From contig JAAYCN010000068.1 of the NCBI GenBank assembly GCA_012729755.1, positions 1 to 64,000 on the forward strand: 64,000 bases of DNA. The letters are read 5' to 3'. Positions 32,541 through 42,837 of this stretch are shown piece by piece. A model generated the notes under the pieces. That model saw nothing but the letters and a program-made list of their open reading frames with translations. It made no database searches and was not told where the DNA came from. The DNA comes from Chloroflexota bacterium. Its GTDB lineage: Bacteria > Chloroflexota > Anaerolineae > Anaerolineales > Anaerolineaceae. The first letter of the stretch is position 1, and the number at the start of each line of letters is the position of its first letter. A program made the translations under genes and the position numbers.

Positions 32541-34022
32541 TCAATTGATATTGTAATAGTTATAAACCGCGCTTGAGAGGTTAGCGAAGAGCTCATTGAC
32601 CACCGGGAAAATAGCCTGAACAGGGTGGTACATGAAGATGCTCAGCACGTATTCAGCCGATGGCGTGTAGACGATCGCGGAATCAGCGATGGTGTGAATG
32701 TAGCCGTCCTGGTATTCGTAAGCCCAGCCATGTTTATGAGCGACGGTAGTCCCTTCGGGCACACCGGCTTGAATCAGCACACCGATTTTGTTTTTTGAGA
32801 GGTAATCGATCATCAAACGGCACTCAGCCTGAGTGACTGAGCCGCCAAAAACAATAGGGATCGATCCACCATAGTTCGTGGAGCAGTAGTAAATCTCCTC
32901 GAGCAACACCCCCATATCTTCGGGAGTGGTCTGCGCGTAGCGATCGGGGTCGGTAACGTAGTCTGCACGTTGATTGGCGGGGGTCCTGATGGTTTGCAGC
33001 AATGGCGCGCCTGGGGTGAAATAGCCAGACCAGAAAGTATTTACCAGACCCATCTTCTGAATATCTTCTGTCACAAGTAAAGGCCCGAGATTCCTTTCAA
33101 TAACCTGTTTCGTCAGGGCGTCAGTGGACTCGTTGCTTGATTGATCCATCATTTGCTCGATCAGCTTGAGTATCTCAGGAGAATAAGGTTCCTGCAGGCG
33201 ATCAAAGATTGAGATTAAAACAGGAATCTTAATTGTGCTCCAGGATGAATAGGCGACACCTACCGGAACAGGCTCTATGTCCAGTTTGGAATAGGTAAAG
33301 TTCATCACTTCACCAGTCTTTAAGTTCTTCATATAGAACTCAACTAAACCATCAAATTGGGAGGCATCAATGATGCCCTTTACCATGTAATCAAGCATGG
33401 CAAGCGATGGCCTTTGAGCTCTACTAGGGGTGATCTCGAGGCGGGCAGTGCGATTGGTGGCTGAATTTAGCGCGTCATTGATTCGCTGAATCGAAATCGC
33501 ATAGTCGATGTTCGTGCCAGGCGAGGCGGAATAAAAACCAGCTTCGCCAGGGATAGGCATTGGGGGACTGGCTGGCTCGTTATAGCGCGGGGCGATCTCG
33601 TTCTCCAGAAAACTCTTCACTCTGTCGTCATCCTTGATCGACTGCAGCGGTACTTCATGTTCAGAGATGGGTCGATTCCAAAGATATCGCCAGAATCCGT
33701 TCCAGAAAGGCTCGGCGGTGCGAAATCGATCAGCGAGCGCGAGCATATTATCCAGCTTAAGGTCATATCCAAGCACAGCAGGACGCACTTGAATAACCGC
33801 GTCGTTGTAGATCAAATTTATCGGCGAGAGGTAGACCTGAACAAGGCGATTAGCCGCAGCTTCATAGCTCAATCCTCCAACTGGAACGCCGGCAACTCGC
33901 AGCCCCCTGGGGAAGGCTGCCCGCACGCGTGAATAGCGGACAAGTTGGAAAATCGACAGAATGGCCGCCATTAAGAGCAGCGCCATCGCGACCCAACTAA
34001 GAATTGGCACTTTTCTTCGCAT
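32541..34022 (-). CDS. membrane-anchored class A beta-lactamase-like serine hydrolase
   Basis: 493 residues. An N-terminal transmembrane anchor (about 8-28) is followed by a PG_binding_4/YoaR-like domain (VAGVPVGGLSYEAAANRL). From about residue 225 there is a class A beta-lactamase-like domain with the SxxK nucleophile in SSWSTIKIPVLISIF and a downstream SNEST segment standing for SDN. The usual KTG triad appears as HKHG. It probably acts on cell wall or other extracytoplasmic substrates; antibiotic hydrolysis is not implied. A TATAAT lies 6 nt before the ATG with no ribosome binding site, so the message is probably leaderless. Confidence 0.82.
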   Translation of the reverse strand: MRRKVPILSWVAMALLLMAAILSIFQLVRYSRVRAAFPRGLRVAGVPVGGLSYEAAANRLVQVYLSPINLIYNDAVIQVRPAVLGYDLKLDNMLALADRFRTAEPFWNGFWRYLWNRPISEHEVPLQSIKDDDRVKSFLENEIAPRYNEPASPPMPIPGEAGFYSASPGTNIDYAISIQRINDALNSATNRTARLEITPSRAQRPSLAMLDYMVKGIIDASQFDGLVEFYMKNLKTGEVMNFTYSKLDIEPVPVGVAYSSWSTIKIPVLISIFDRLQEPYSPEILKLIEQMMDQSSNESTDALTKQVIERNLGPLLVTEDIQKMGLVNTFWSGYFTPGAPLLQTIRTPANQRADYVTDPDRYAQTTPEDMGVLLEEIYYCSTNYGGSIPIVFGGSVTQAECRLMIDYLSKNKIGVLIQAGVPEGTTVAHKHGWAYEYQDGYIHTIADSAIVYTPSAEYVLSIFMYHPVQAIFPVVNELFANLSSAVYNYYNIN

Positions 34023-34028
34023 GTTTCA

Positions 34029-34034
34029 ATTATA
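34029..34034 (-). promoter_or_regulatory. -10 box of the serine hydrolase gene (leaderless)
   Basis: TATAAT on the minus strand 6 nt upstream of the ATG at 34022. No Shine-Dalgarno and no clear -35 hexamer. Confidence 0.5.
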
Positions 34035-34440
34035 AACCAGCTGAAAACATTTTCTTTTTTCGGAAGAAAGGGAGTAAGTTGTGCATGGTCAGTCAGGGTA
34101 ATCGCATCTTGTTTTCAGTGAAACAAGGCAATAGCTTTTTTTGGAGAGGGTCACCATTGCCGGGAAAGGGTCTGTTTTAGCCTTTTCTCAGATAAATGTT
34201 AAAGATGATCAGAGCTAATACGGACTTCAGCAACCACATCGAAGCACCTTAAAACACCCTCTTCAGTCTCGCTGCGCTCGCCAGCTTCCCCAAGAGGAAG
34301 CCTCGTTTAACTCTCCTAAATCAATCCGCACCCGTTTCACCGGGTTTCATCCGACATACATCTTTTAGGGGAAGCCTTGTATTATCCTGTGTGATTGTGT
34401 ATTACCCTGTTGTGATTGCCCTTGCATGGTCAGAAGAAAT
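34035..34440. repeat. intergenic region with a MITE-like inverted repeat
   Basis: No gene seen between the serine hydrolase and mtnA promoters. GCTTCCCC at 34284-34291 is repeated inverted as GGGGAAGC at 34368-34375, and inside lie GCTTCC/GGAAGC and CCCG/CGGG small hairpins. The left flank carries a compact dyad (TCTCGCTGCGCTCG). At 34381-34420 an imperfect tandem of about 20 nt occurs (ATTATCCTGTGTGATTG, then ATTACCCTGTTGTGATTG). The layout resembles a miniature repeat, but copy number cannot be judged from one window. Confidence 0.4.
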
Positions 34441-34446
34441 CAATGA

Positions 34447-34489
34447 TATACTCTGTATAGGATGTAAACGCCCAAAGCGGCGTTTTTTT
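34447..34489 (+). promoter_or_regulatory. mtnA promoter box and terminator-like hairpin in its leader
   Basis: TATACT at 34447-34452 is a candidate -10. From 34466, AAACGCC pairs with GGCGTTT (34479-34485) around a 6-nt loop and is followed by further T residues, a terminator-like element 13 nt before the mtnA start. It may attenuate mtnA or end a short leader RNA. Confidence 0.45.
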
Positions 34490-34501
34490 ATGGGAGTAAG
34501 T

Positions 34502-35551
34502 ATGCGAACGATTACTTGGGATGAACAAAAAGCGGTCGTTAAACTGATCGATCAATCCGTGTTGCCAATGAAGTTCCAATTTGTTGAACTGACAACGCAT
34601 GATGACGTTTATCATGCAATCAAGAATATGGTCGTGCGCGGCGCGCCGGCGATCGGCGTGGCGGCAATTTATGGCATGGCTCTGGCCGCGCGGGAATACA
34701 AAGGGCAAGACCTCAACGCGCTGAAAGCATCTTTGGCCGCCGCAGGAAAATACCTTAATCTCGCCCGGCCAACAGCGGTAAATCTTGAGTGGGGAATTCA
34801 GCGCACGATGAAAATGGTGGATGAATTCGAAGGCTCGGCTGATCAGTTGAAACAAAAAATTCTTGATCTGGCAAACCAGGCTGCTGATGAGGATGTGGCT
34901 ACTAACATGAGCATCTCACGGTTTGGCGCTGAACTGATTGCGGACGGTGATGCTATCGTGCACCACTGCAATACTGGCGCGCTGGCTACCGTGGATTATG
35001 GCACCGCGCTGGGTGTGATCCGCATGGCGCACGAACAGGGAAAGCGCGTCCATGTCTACGTTGACGAGACAAGGCCTCGTCTGCAGGGAGCGAGGCTGAC
35101 CGCCTGGGAACTCGAACAATATGGAATATCGTACGATATTATCACGGACTCAAGCTCGGGCTACCTGTTGCGCAGCGGAAAGGTTGACAAGGTTTTCTTT
35201 GGCGCTGATCGCGTCGCTGTAAATGGCGATGTTGTCAATAAGATCGGCAGTTATATGCTGGCTTTGGCAGCATATGACAACGCAGTTCCCGCCTATTCTG
35301 TTTTCCCGCTATCGACGGTTGACTTCAACTGTCCAAGCGGTGAAAATATTCCGATCGAGGAACGTCCCCAAGCCGAAGTGCTGAATCTGCAGTTCAATGG
35401 AGAAAATGTGATGCCTGAAGGCGCCAGCGCGCGCAATTTTGCTTTTGATGTGACACCTCATCGGCTGATTTCTGGTTTAATTACCGAACATGGTGTGTTA
35501 TATCCGCCTTTCTGTCGAAACCTTAGCTTACTAAAACCAAAGGGAGTCTGA
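34502..35551 (+). CDS. mtnA: S-methyl-5-thioribose-1-phosphate isomerase
   Basis: 349 residues of the eIF2B-like aldose-ketose isomerase family. MtnA isomerises methylthioribose 1-phosphate to methylthioribulose 1-phosphate in salvage of the SAM by-product methylthioadenosine. The catalytic cysteine lies in HHCNTGALAT and the aspartate in FFGADRVAVNGD, together with VRGAPAIGVAA and DETRPRLQGARLTAWEL. ATG 34502 gives the standard MRTITWDEQ opening and has GGAG 6 nt upstream; an in-frame ATG 12 nt earlier is possible. It is followed at 2 nt by a PfkB kinase. No MTA phosphorylase is in the window. Confidence 0.93.
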   Translation: MRTITWDEQKAVVKLIDQSVLPMKFQFVELTTHDDVYHAIKNMVVRGAPAIGVAAIYGMALAAREYKGQDLNALKASLAAAGKYLNLARPTAVNLEWGIQRTMKMVDEFEGSADQLKQKILDLANQAADEDVATNMSISRFGAELIADGDAIVHHCNTGALATVDYGTALGVIRMAHEQGKRVHVYVDETRPRLQGARLTAWELEQYGISYDIITDSSSGYLLRSGKVDKVFFGADRVAVNGDVVNKIGSYMLALAAYDNAVPAYSVFPLSTVDFNCPSGENIPIEERPQAEVLNLQFNGENVMPEGASARNFAFDVTPHRLISGLITEHGVLYPPFCRNLSLLKPKGV

Positions 35552-35553
35552 TT

Positions 35554-36510
35554 ATGAAAGTAATTCTCACCGGTTCAATCGCTTTTGACTATTTAATGCG
35601 CTTCCCCGGCTATTTTAAGGAACACATCCTGCCTGAACACCTTGAGAAAGTCAGCTTATCTTTTTTGGTTGAAGACATGATCAGGCAATATGGCGGCGTG
35701 AGCGCCAATATCGGTTATAACATGGCCCTTCTGGGCGGAAAGGCGCTGGTTTACTCCGCGGCGGGACAGGACTTTCCGGAATATGCCCGTCACTTGCAGA
35801 CAGTGGGCGTGGATGTCAGCAGGGTGAAGGTCGTCCCAAACAAATTCACCGCTTCTTTCTTTGTCAATACAGATCTGGCGAATGCGCAAATCGCCTCATT
35901 CTACACTGGGGCGATGGCCGATTCGGTGGAGATGCTCCTCAGTGAATCGGGTTATGAAAAGGAAGATTTTGTGATGATTTCTCCGACCGACCCGCGAGCG
36001 ATGGCGAACTACATCGATGAGGCAAAAGCGCTTGGCATTCGTATGCTTTTTGATCCTGGACAACAGATCGTGCGCATGGATGGAGCGACGCTGCGGCGTG
36101 GAATTGAGAATGCGTTTGGGCTGTTCGTTAACGAATATGAGTTTGAGCTGCTTCAGAAGGCGACTGGTCTGACAGCAGGGGAGATTCTGAACAAACCTCA
36201 TTTCACGGTGGTTACTTTGGGTGGAGATGGTTCCAGAATTGTGAGTGAAGGCAAGGAGTTCTTCGTGCCTGCAATCAAAGATGTGGAAATTGTAGATCCC
36301 ACCGGTGTGGGTGATGCATATCGCGGCGGTTTTATGTGCGGTTATATGGCTGGCTTTGATCTGAAGCTTTGCGGAGAGATGGGCACGATTACCGCCGCAT
36401 TCTGTCTGGCACAAAATGGGACACAGCGCCATCATTTCACGCTGGAGAGTTATAAAGAGTTCTTTAGACGTTATTTTGACGATAAAGGTAAGTTAGAATT
36501 ACTCGGTTGA
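35554..36510 (+). CDS. PfkB-family kinase, probably adenosine/nucleoside kinase
   Basis: 318 residues, ribokinase/PfkB fold. It has the N-terminal glycine motif QYGGVSANIGYNMALLGG and the catalytic DPTGVGDAYRGGF near residue 250. Between mtnA and ahcY the natural candidate substrate is adenosine, whose removal pulls the reversible AhcY reaction toward hydrolysis. A 5-methylthioribose or other sugar kinase role remains possible. Confidence 0.8.
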   Translation: MKVILTGSIAFDYLMRFPGYFKEHILPEHLEKVSLSFLVEDMIRQYGGVSANIGYNMALLGGKALVYSAAGQDFPEYARHLQTVGVDVSRVKVVPNKFTASFFVNTDLANAQIASFYTGAMADSVEMLLSESGYEKEDFVMISPTDPRAMANYIDEAKALGIRMLFDPGQQIVRMDGATLRRGIENAFGLFVNEYEFELLQKATGLTAGEILNKPHFTVVTLGGDGSRIVSEGKEFFVPAIKDVEIVDPTGVGDAYRGGFMCGYMAGFDLKLCGEMGTITAAFCLAQNGTQRHHFTLESYKEFFRRYFDDKGKLELLG

Positions 36511-36537
36511 AGTAAGAAAAAGTAATGGAGAGCATGA

Positions 36538-37797
<1,260 letters not shown>

Positions 37798-37817
37798 ATC
37801 TCTCAACCGATAAGACA

Positions 37818-37847
37818 AAAAGGGTTCGGTTTACCGAGCCCTTTTGA
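37818..37847. terminator. bidirectional terminator between ahcY and recA
   Basis: AAAAGGGTTCGG pairs with CCGAGCCCTTTT around TTTA. T-rich on both strands, it serves the convergent ahcY and recA genes. Confidence 0.75.
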
Positions 37848-37868
37848 GTCTGAAAAATCGCAACGGAA

Positions 37869-38963
37869 TCAATAATCGCTGTCTTTGTCGTCATCGCCTG
37901 AGGTGTCAAAAGCGCCGGTGAATTGCTCGCTGCTGCCCAGATTCCTCACCGCCAGCTCAATTTCTTTCATCAATTCTGGATTCTGATTGAGATAAGTCTT
38001 GGACGCTTCACGCCCCTGACCCAGACGGCCTTCGTTATATGAATAGAACGAACCGCGTTTTTCGATGACCTCGAGCGTGGTTGCAAGGTCAAGAATGTCA
38101 CCAGCTTTTGAGATGCCCTCGTTATACATGATGTCAAATTCGGCAGCGCGGAAGGGAGCGGAGACTTTATTCTTGACCACGCGTACCCTGATGCGGTTGC
38201 CGACGATCTCCGCGCCGACCTTGATTGACTGCACCCGGCGCACGTCCAGACGAACCGACGCGTAAAATTTCAGCGCCATCCCGCCGGTGGTGGTTTCGGG
38301 GTTGCCGAACATGACGCCAATTTTCTGACGAAGCTGGTTGGTGAATACCACCGCGGTTTTGGTCTGGTTGATGGCGCCGCTTAGTTTGCGTAAAGCCTGC
38401 GACATCAGTCGGGCCTGGACGCCCATCGTCGGGTTCCCCATGTCACCCTCGATCTCAGTGCGGGGCACAAGCGCGGCAACTGAGTCGATAATGACCAGAT
38501 CAACTGCACCGGAACGAACCAGCGTGTCCGTGATCTCGAGCGCTTGTTCACCCGTATCGGGCTGAGAAATCAGCAGGTCATCGATGTTGACCCCACAGCG
38601 CGCGGCATAAACTGGGTCAAGGGCGTGTTCCATGTCGATGAAGGCAGCTGTACCGCCTTGAGCCTGACATTCAGCCACAATATGCTGGCAGAGGGTGGTC
38701 TTGCCGGATGATTCCGGGCCGTAAATTTCAGTGATGCGCCCTTTTGGGATACCCCCAACCCCCAGGGCGAGGTCTAAAGAAAGCGATCCGGTGGGGATCA
38801 CGTCGACCTGCATCTGGTGTGCTTCGCCAAGGCGCATGATGCTGCCTTCGCCATAACGTTTCACAATATCATGCAAAGCGCGGTCAAGGACGGCTTTTTT
38901 TGCCTCATTCATGTTCGCTTCGGCTTCTGAGTTGTCAGTGGGGGCGGCTTTTTTTGGGGTCAT
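37869..38963 (-). CDS. recA: recombinase RecA
   Basis: 364 residues. Walker A is GPESSGKTT, and DMEHALDP, the Walker B-like [12 protein letters not shown] and the L2-type [21 protein letters not shown] segment are all present. It mediates homologous recombination and SOS induction. The acidic tail (DDDKDSD) is typical. The track starts at 39005, but CGGAG 7-8 nt before the ATG at 38963 gives a normal N-terminus ([10 protein letters not shown]). A good promoter with an internal palindrome lies just upstream. Confidence 0.97.
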   Translation of the reverse strand: MTPKKAAPTDNSEAEANMNEAKKAVLDRALHDIVKRYGEGSIMRLGEAHQMQVDVIPTGSLSLDLALGVGGIPKGRITEIYGPESSGKTTLCQHIVAECQAQGGTAAFIDMEHALDPVYAARCGVNIDDLLISQPDTGEQALEITDTLVRSGAVDLVIIDSVAALVPRTEIEGDMGNPTMGVQARLMSQALRKLSGAINQTKTAVVFTNQLRQKIGVMFGNPETTTGGMALKFYASVRLDVRRVQSIKVGAEIVGNRIRVRVVKNKVSAPFRAAEFDIMYNEGISKAGDILDLATTLEVIEKRGSFYSYNEGRLGQGREASKTYLNQNPELMKEIELAVRNLGSSEQFTGAFDTSGDDDKDSDY

Positions 38964-38993
38964 TGGTTTCTCCGTTTGGTTAGCTTGGGCATA

Positions 38994-39021
38994 AATATAG
39001 CACAACTGTTCGAGCAGTCAA
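38994..39021 (-). promoter_or_regulatory. recA promoter with candidate LexA/SOS operator
   Basis: On the minus strand TTGACT (39021-39016) and TATATT (38999-38994) are separated by 16 nt. The spacer and -35 hold the near-perfect 14-bp palindrome ACTGCTCGAACAGT (39018-39005) centred on TCGA, with one mismatched pair. Its position is right for a repressor, and it contains CGAAC as in Gram-positive SOS boxes, but it does not have the full CGAAC-N4-GTTCG form. Confidence 0.6.
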
Positions 39022-39034
39022 GTAATATACTCAT

Positions 39035-40354
39035 TTACGGCACGATTTTCCGGCATTCCATGTAGAAGCGTTTGTCTTTGGCGTGTCCCATGGAAAAAGT
39101 CTTTCGGGGTAGAGCCCCATCGAGGATGATCGACCTGAAGAATGAATTCTTGGTAATGGCGGGCAAATAAAAGGCGACGTTACCCTGTTTGCGGCCCAAC
39201 TCATCAACAACATCATCTCCGTGAACATAATCGATTTTTACTTCAGGATTTTCTTTTAGAAAAGCGTCAAGATATGGCTGCAAGTTGCCTACCGGCAGGT
39301 TGTGGTGGGGTGTCAGCAGTTCGTAGACCTGGTAGCCTTCTGGGGTGATTACGCCAAAACGCTGATGTTGGGCTTGAATGTCATTGACTGCCGCGGCCAA
39401 CGCCGACAGGTCTGCGGCTGGCCAGACTTTGACTAATTCGCCCAAGGCTGGTTTCAGGCCTGTGAGCAGTTCTGAGGGGACGTTAAACAGGGCGCGGTGG
39501 ATGGCCTCGAATTGTAATGACGGGTCATGAAGATTGACCAGTTCGACCAGCGCGTAACGACTGGGGTGGTTCATACCGACGGTTGGTTTAATCTCTTCCC
39601 AGATCGCTTTAGCTGTGGCTAACGAATGGTTGCCATCGCCCATGGCGAACAATAGGGGGTTAGAGCCTTCAGGCAAGCTATATTTCTGCGCATAGGCGCT
39701 GGGCTCAATTAAATCTGTCAGGGCGTCCATAACTGAGGCAATCAGTTCTGGCTGGTTCACGAGGCGCCCGGTGATATGCCCGCTCCCTTCCATCAGATCG
39801 AGGTCATATTTCACCTGGAGCGATTCTTTCTGATTAAGCGTTTCTTTGAGCACCGTCCAGTTGGGGTCATCGTAAAGAACGAGAATATGCGGCAGTTCGA
39901 TAGGCGCGCCGCGGCGTACTTTCATGCGCGGGGGCAGGCGGTCGAGAATAGTACCCTCAGTTGCTCTGATCAATGTCGTTGAACCTTTGTTGTAGTCATA
40001 TGTTTCAAGATCAAGCGCGACAACAAGGCCAGTTTGAGTATGGTCGCCAACACTGCGTTCGACAAGCATGAAACCGGGATGAGTCTCAAAAATATGCTGG
40101 TCAAGATATTGGCGCATATATTTCTGAATCGAGTCGATGCGATCCTGCACATCCTCAGATTCGAGCCAAACCTCGGGGAGAATCATGTGAAAAGTTGATG
40201 GCGCATTTCCGACAAACTCGGCAACGCGTTCCCAGTATTCGGGCTGTGAGGTGAACTGGTCGCAGGCAATGACAGCCCACTTTTTTAAATCAGTGTCAGG
40301 TTTAGGCAGAAGCAGATCAGGGACAGCAACGCCAATTCTTGAAATTTCGGGCAT
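39035..40354 (-). CDS. DUF1015 family protein
   Basis: 439 residues of the DUF1015 family, a conserved bacterial family without an agreed biochemical role, often near serine or amino acid metabolism genes. The hallmark MGDGNHSLATAKAIW lies near residue 245. It has a GAGG site 6 nt before the ATG, and it ends just upstream of the recA promoter. No further function can be stated. Confidence 0.85.
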   Translation of the reverse strand: MPEISRIGVAVPDLLLPKPDTDLKKWAVIACDQFTSQPEYWERVAEFVGNAPSTFHMILPEVWLESEDVQDRIDSIQKYMRQYLDQHIFETHPGFMLVERSVGDHTQTGLVVALDLETYDYNKGSTTLIRATEGTILDRLPPRMKVRRGAPIELPHILVLYDDPNWTVLKETLNQKESLQVKYDLDLMEGSGHITGRLVNQPELIASVMDALTDLIEPSAYAQKYSLPEGSNPLLFAMGDGNHSLATAKAIWEEIKPTVGMNHPSRYALVELVNLHDPSLQFEAIHRALFNVPSELLTGLKPALGELVKVWPAADLSALAAAVNDIQAQHQRFGVITPEGYQVYELLTPHHNLPVGNLQPYLDAFLKENPEVKIDYVHGDDVVDELGRKQGNVAFYLPAITKNSFFRSIILDGALPRKTFSMGHAKDKRFYMECRKIVP

Positions 40355-40398
40355 GAGGAACCTCGCTTTTTGGTGAGTTTCCTCTATTGTATCAAAGC

Positions 40399-41250
40399 TT
40401 AAGCTTCAGTGAGCGACACAATACCGAGCGCACCGGGTCCAAGATGGACGCCAATCACTGGGCTGAGATCAGCCAACAAGTCGCGCTCAATGCGAAACCT
40501 TTTATGGGCTTCATTCAGCAGGTTTTGGGCGGGTTCGACAGCGTTGGAATGAGTAACACCGAGAAAAGACACCCGCGCTTTATGACCAACTTCTTTCTCG
40601 ATCAATTCAACCAGCCGGGTATGCGCTTTTTTTGTGGTGCGTACCCGTTCGATCGCTTCAATATAGCCATTGCGGATGGTCAGGATGGGTTTGAGATCGA
40701 GCGCGCTGCCAATAAATTTAGCTGCTGAGCCGATGCGGCCGCCTCGATGCAGATATTCGAGTGTGTCGACTGCGAAAAAGACGTTTACGCTCTTGCAAAG
40801 CTTCTCGGTGACGTGCTTTGCTTCGAGCAAACTCGCTCCGGCGTCCGCAGCCTCGGCGGCTTTCAAGGCTATCATCGCCTGGGGTAATGAACTTGATAAG
40901 GTGTCGATAACCTCTACTCTACCCCTGGGCAACCCCTTAGTCGCCTGCAAGGCTGAATCCCATGTGCCGGAAAGTTTTGAAGACATCGTGAGCACGAGCA
41001 CGTCAAAGCCTTTGCCGATGAGCTCTTTATAGATCTTTCTAAAGCTCTCAGCGCTTGGCTGAGAAGAAGTGGGCAGTCCGCGAGAAACTTCGAGCATTTG
41101 ATAAAATGTCGAAGGCGTAATGTCAATTCCATCCAGATAAGTTTTGCCCTCGAAATTAACCGAAAGAGGAACGCTTGTCAGGTTTAAATGAGGGTATTCA
41201 GAAGCTCTCAAGCAGGTGGTACTGTCGGTAACGATGGCAACTTTTCTCAT
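40399..41250 (-). CDS. DegV family protein (fatty-acid-binding type)
   Basis: 283 residues. DegV proteins bind fatty acids, and in Firmicutes act as FakB, presenting acyl chains to a fatty acid kinase. It opens VAIVTDSTTCLRAS and has the typical LPTSSQPSAESF, LSGTWDSA and HRGGRIGSAAKF segments. GGAG is 8 nt before the ATG. A partner kinase (FakA) is not in the window, so lipid handling is family inference. Confidence 0.88.
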   Translation of the reverse strand: MRKVAIVTDSTTCLRASEYPHLNLTSVPLSVNFEGKTYLDGIDITPSTFYQMLEVSRGLPTSSQPSAESFRKIYKELIGKGFDVLVLTMSSKLSGTWDSALQATKGLPRGRVEVIDTLSSSLPQAMIALKAAEAADAGASLLEAKHVTEKLCKSVNVFFAVDTLEYLHRGGRIGSAAKFIGSALDLKPILTIRNGYIEAIERVRTTKKAHTRLVELIEKEVGHKARVSFLGVTHSNAVEPAQNLLNEAHKRFRIERDLLADLSPVIGVHLGPGALGIVSLTEA

Positions 41251-41408
41251 TCAGTCACTCCATGTTTTATTTTTAGAACACATGATGTTCGGATTGGTTT
41301 CATTAAATTGGCATGATGTAGAGAAGTCAGACACGCGTCCAATAGTTTATGGATGGAAAAGACGACCTTTTTCGATTATGATATGGGCGAATTTAAGGAA
41401 AAAGGCTT

Positions 41409-42734
41409 ATGTTTGAAAATTTAACCGACAAACTAACCCAGGTATTTGATAACCTTCGTCGGCGGGGAAAACTGACGGACAATGATGTCGAACTGGCAAT
41501 GCGTGAGGTCAAACTGGCATTGCTTGAGGCCGATGTTAATTATAAAGTTGTGCGTTCATTTACGGATCGGGTGAAAGAACGCGCAGTTGGCGCGGAAGTC
41601 TCGAAAGCGCTGAACCCTGCTCAGCAGGTAATTAAGATTGTCAATGAAGAGTTGATCGCCACGCTTGGTCAGGGCCAGCCGTTGTCGTTTAAGGGCGAAA
41701 AGCCTTATGTTTTGATGCTGGCGGGCTTGCAGGGGTCGGGGAAGACGACCGCAGCAGCCAAACTTGCCAAGCAATTGCGCGCCAAAGGGGAGCGAGTGAT
41801 GATGGTCGCGGCTGATATTTACCGTCCGGCCGCCATCAAACAGCTGCAACTGCTTGGCCAGCGGGTTGACGTGCCTGTGTTCACATTGGACGGCGCTAAA
41901 CCTGAACGAATTTCAAAAGAAGCCTATGACGCTGCCAAACGCGGCGGCTATTCAGTGGTCATTCTCGACACCGCAGGGCGTTCGCAATTGGATGACCAGC
42001 TAATGAATGAGTTGATTGCCATTCAAAAAGTTGTGCCGTGCAATGAGATTCTGCTGGTTGTCGACTCAATGATCGGTCAGGAAGCGCTGAATATCGCCGA
42101 AGGCTTTCGTAAAGCAATAGGCATCACCGGGTTGATTTTCACCAAGATTGATGGCGATGCCCGCGGCGGCGCGGCAATCTCGATCAGGGAAGTGACTGGG
42201 ATCCCGATTAAGTTTTTGGGTACCGGCGAGGGACTTGACGCGTTGGAAGTGTTTGACCCAAATCGTGTGGCAGGTCGAATCCTGGGAATGGGAGATGTGC
42301 TCGGTCTGATTGAAAAGGCAGAAGCCGCCTACGCGGGCCAGCATGACGTCAAAGAAGCTGAGCGCATGCTTACCGGCCAGTTTACACTCGAGGATTTCGC
42401 GAAACAGCTCAAGGCTATGAAAAAGATGGGGCCCCTTGGCCAGATTTTGGGGATGATGCCCGGACAATTTGGCGCGGTTGCCAAACAGGTTGACCCACAC
42501 GAAGCCGAAAATCAGCTCAAGGTTGTTGAGGCGATCATTAATTCAATGACCCCGGGCGAGCGGCGGGATCCGCGATTGTTGAACGCGAGTCGGCGCCGCA
42601 GGATTGCCAGGGGATGCGGCAAGGATGTTCAGGACGTAAACCGTTTGATGAAGCAATTCAGAGATATTCAAAACCTTCTCAGGCAATTCCAAAAAACGGG
42701 CGGGCGTGGTAACATTAGCAGGTTATTCGGTTAA
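41409..42734 (+). CDS. ffh: signal recognition particle protein Ffh
   Basis: GTPase subunit of the bacterial SRP, 441 residues. The N domain is followed by the G domain (GLQGSGKTTAAAK, DTAGR, TKIDGDARGG) and an M domain with KKMGPLGQILGMMPG and RRRRIARGCGKDVQDVNRLM. The last segment usually reads GSG where GCG stands here. It delivers membrane and secreted proteins to the translocon. It begins the ffh-rpsP-khpA-rimM block. SRP RNA was not found in the window. Confidence 0.96.
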   Translation: MFENLTDKLTQVFDNLRRRGKLTDNDVELAMREVKLALLEADVNYKVVRSFTDRVKERAVGAEVSKALNPAQQVIKIVNEELIATLGQGQPLSFKGEKPYVLMLAGLQGSGKTTAAAKLAKQLRAKGERVMMVAADIYRPAAIKQLQLLGQRVDVPVFTLDGAKPERISKEAYDAAKRGGYSVVILDTAGRSQLDDQLMNELIAIQKVVPCNEILLVVDSMIGQEALNIAEGFRKAIGITGLIFTKIDGDARGGAAISIREVTGIPIKFLGTGEGLDALEVFDPNRVAGRILGMGDVLGLIEKAEAAYAGQHDVKEAERMLTGQFTLEDFAKQLKAMKKMGPLGQILGMMPGQFGAVAKQVDPHEAENQLKVVEAIINSMTPGERRDPRLLNASRRRRIARGCGKDVQDVNRLMKQFRDIQNLLRQFQKTGGRGNISRLFG

Positions 42735-42837
42735 CCCTGTAACGAAGAGAAGGATATGCCCCTTCAGCATTCTCTCAACCTTCAGCGCGGGCAAGGGTAC
42801 TGATCAATTAATTAGATATTTAGGAGTTAGAGATTAA

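Noticed and set aside
32541-34022. Antibiotic-resistance beta-lactamase
   Set aside because: The protein has a membrane anchor and a wall-binding-like domain, and the KTG and SDN motifs are altered; a resistance role is not supported.
34200-34500. SAM riboswitch before mtnA
   Set aside because: No SAM-type core sequences; only a simple hairpin and a repeat-like segment are visible.
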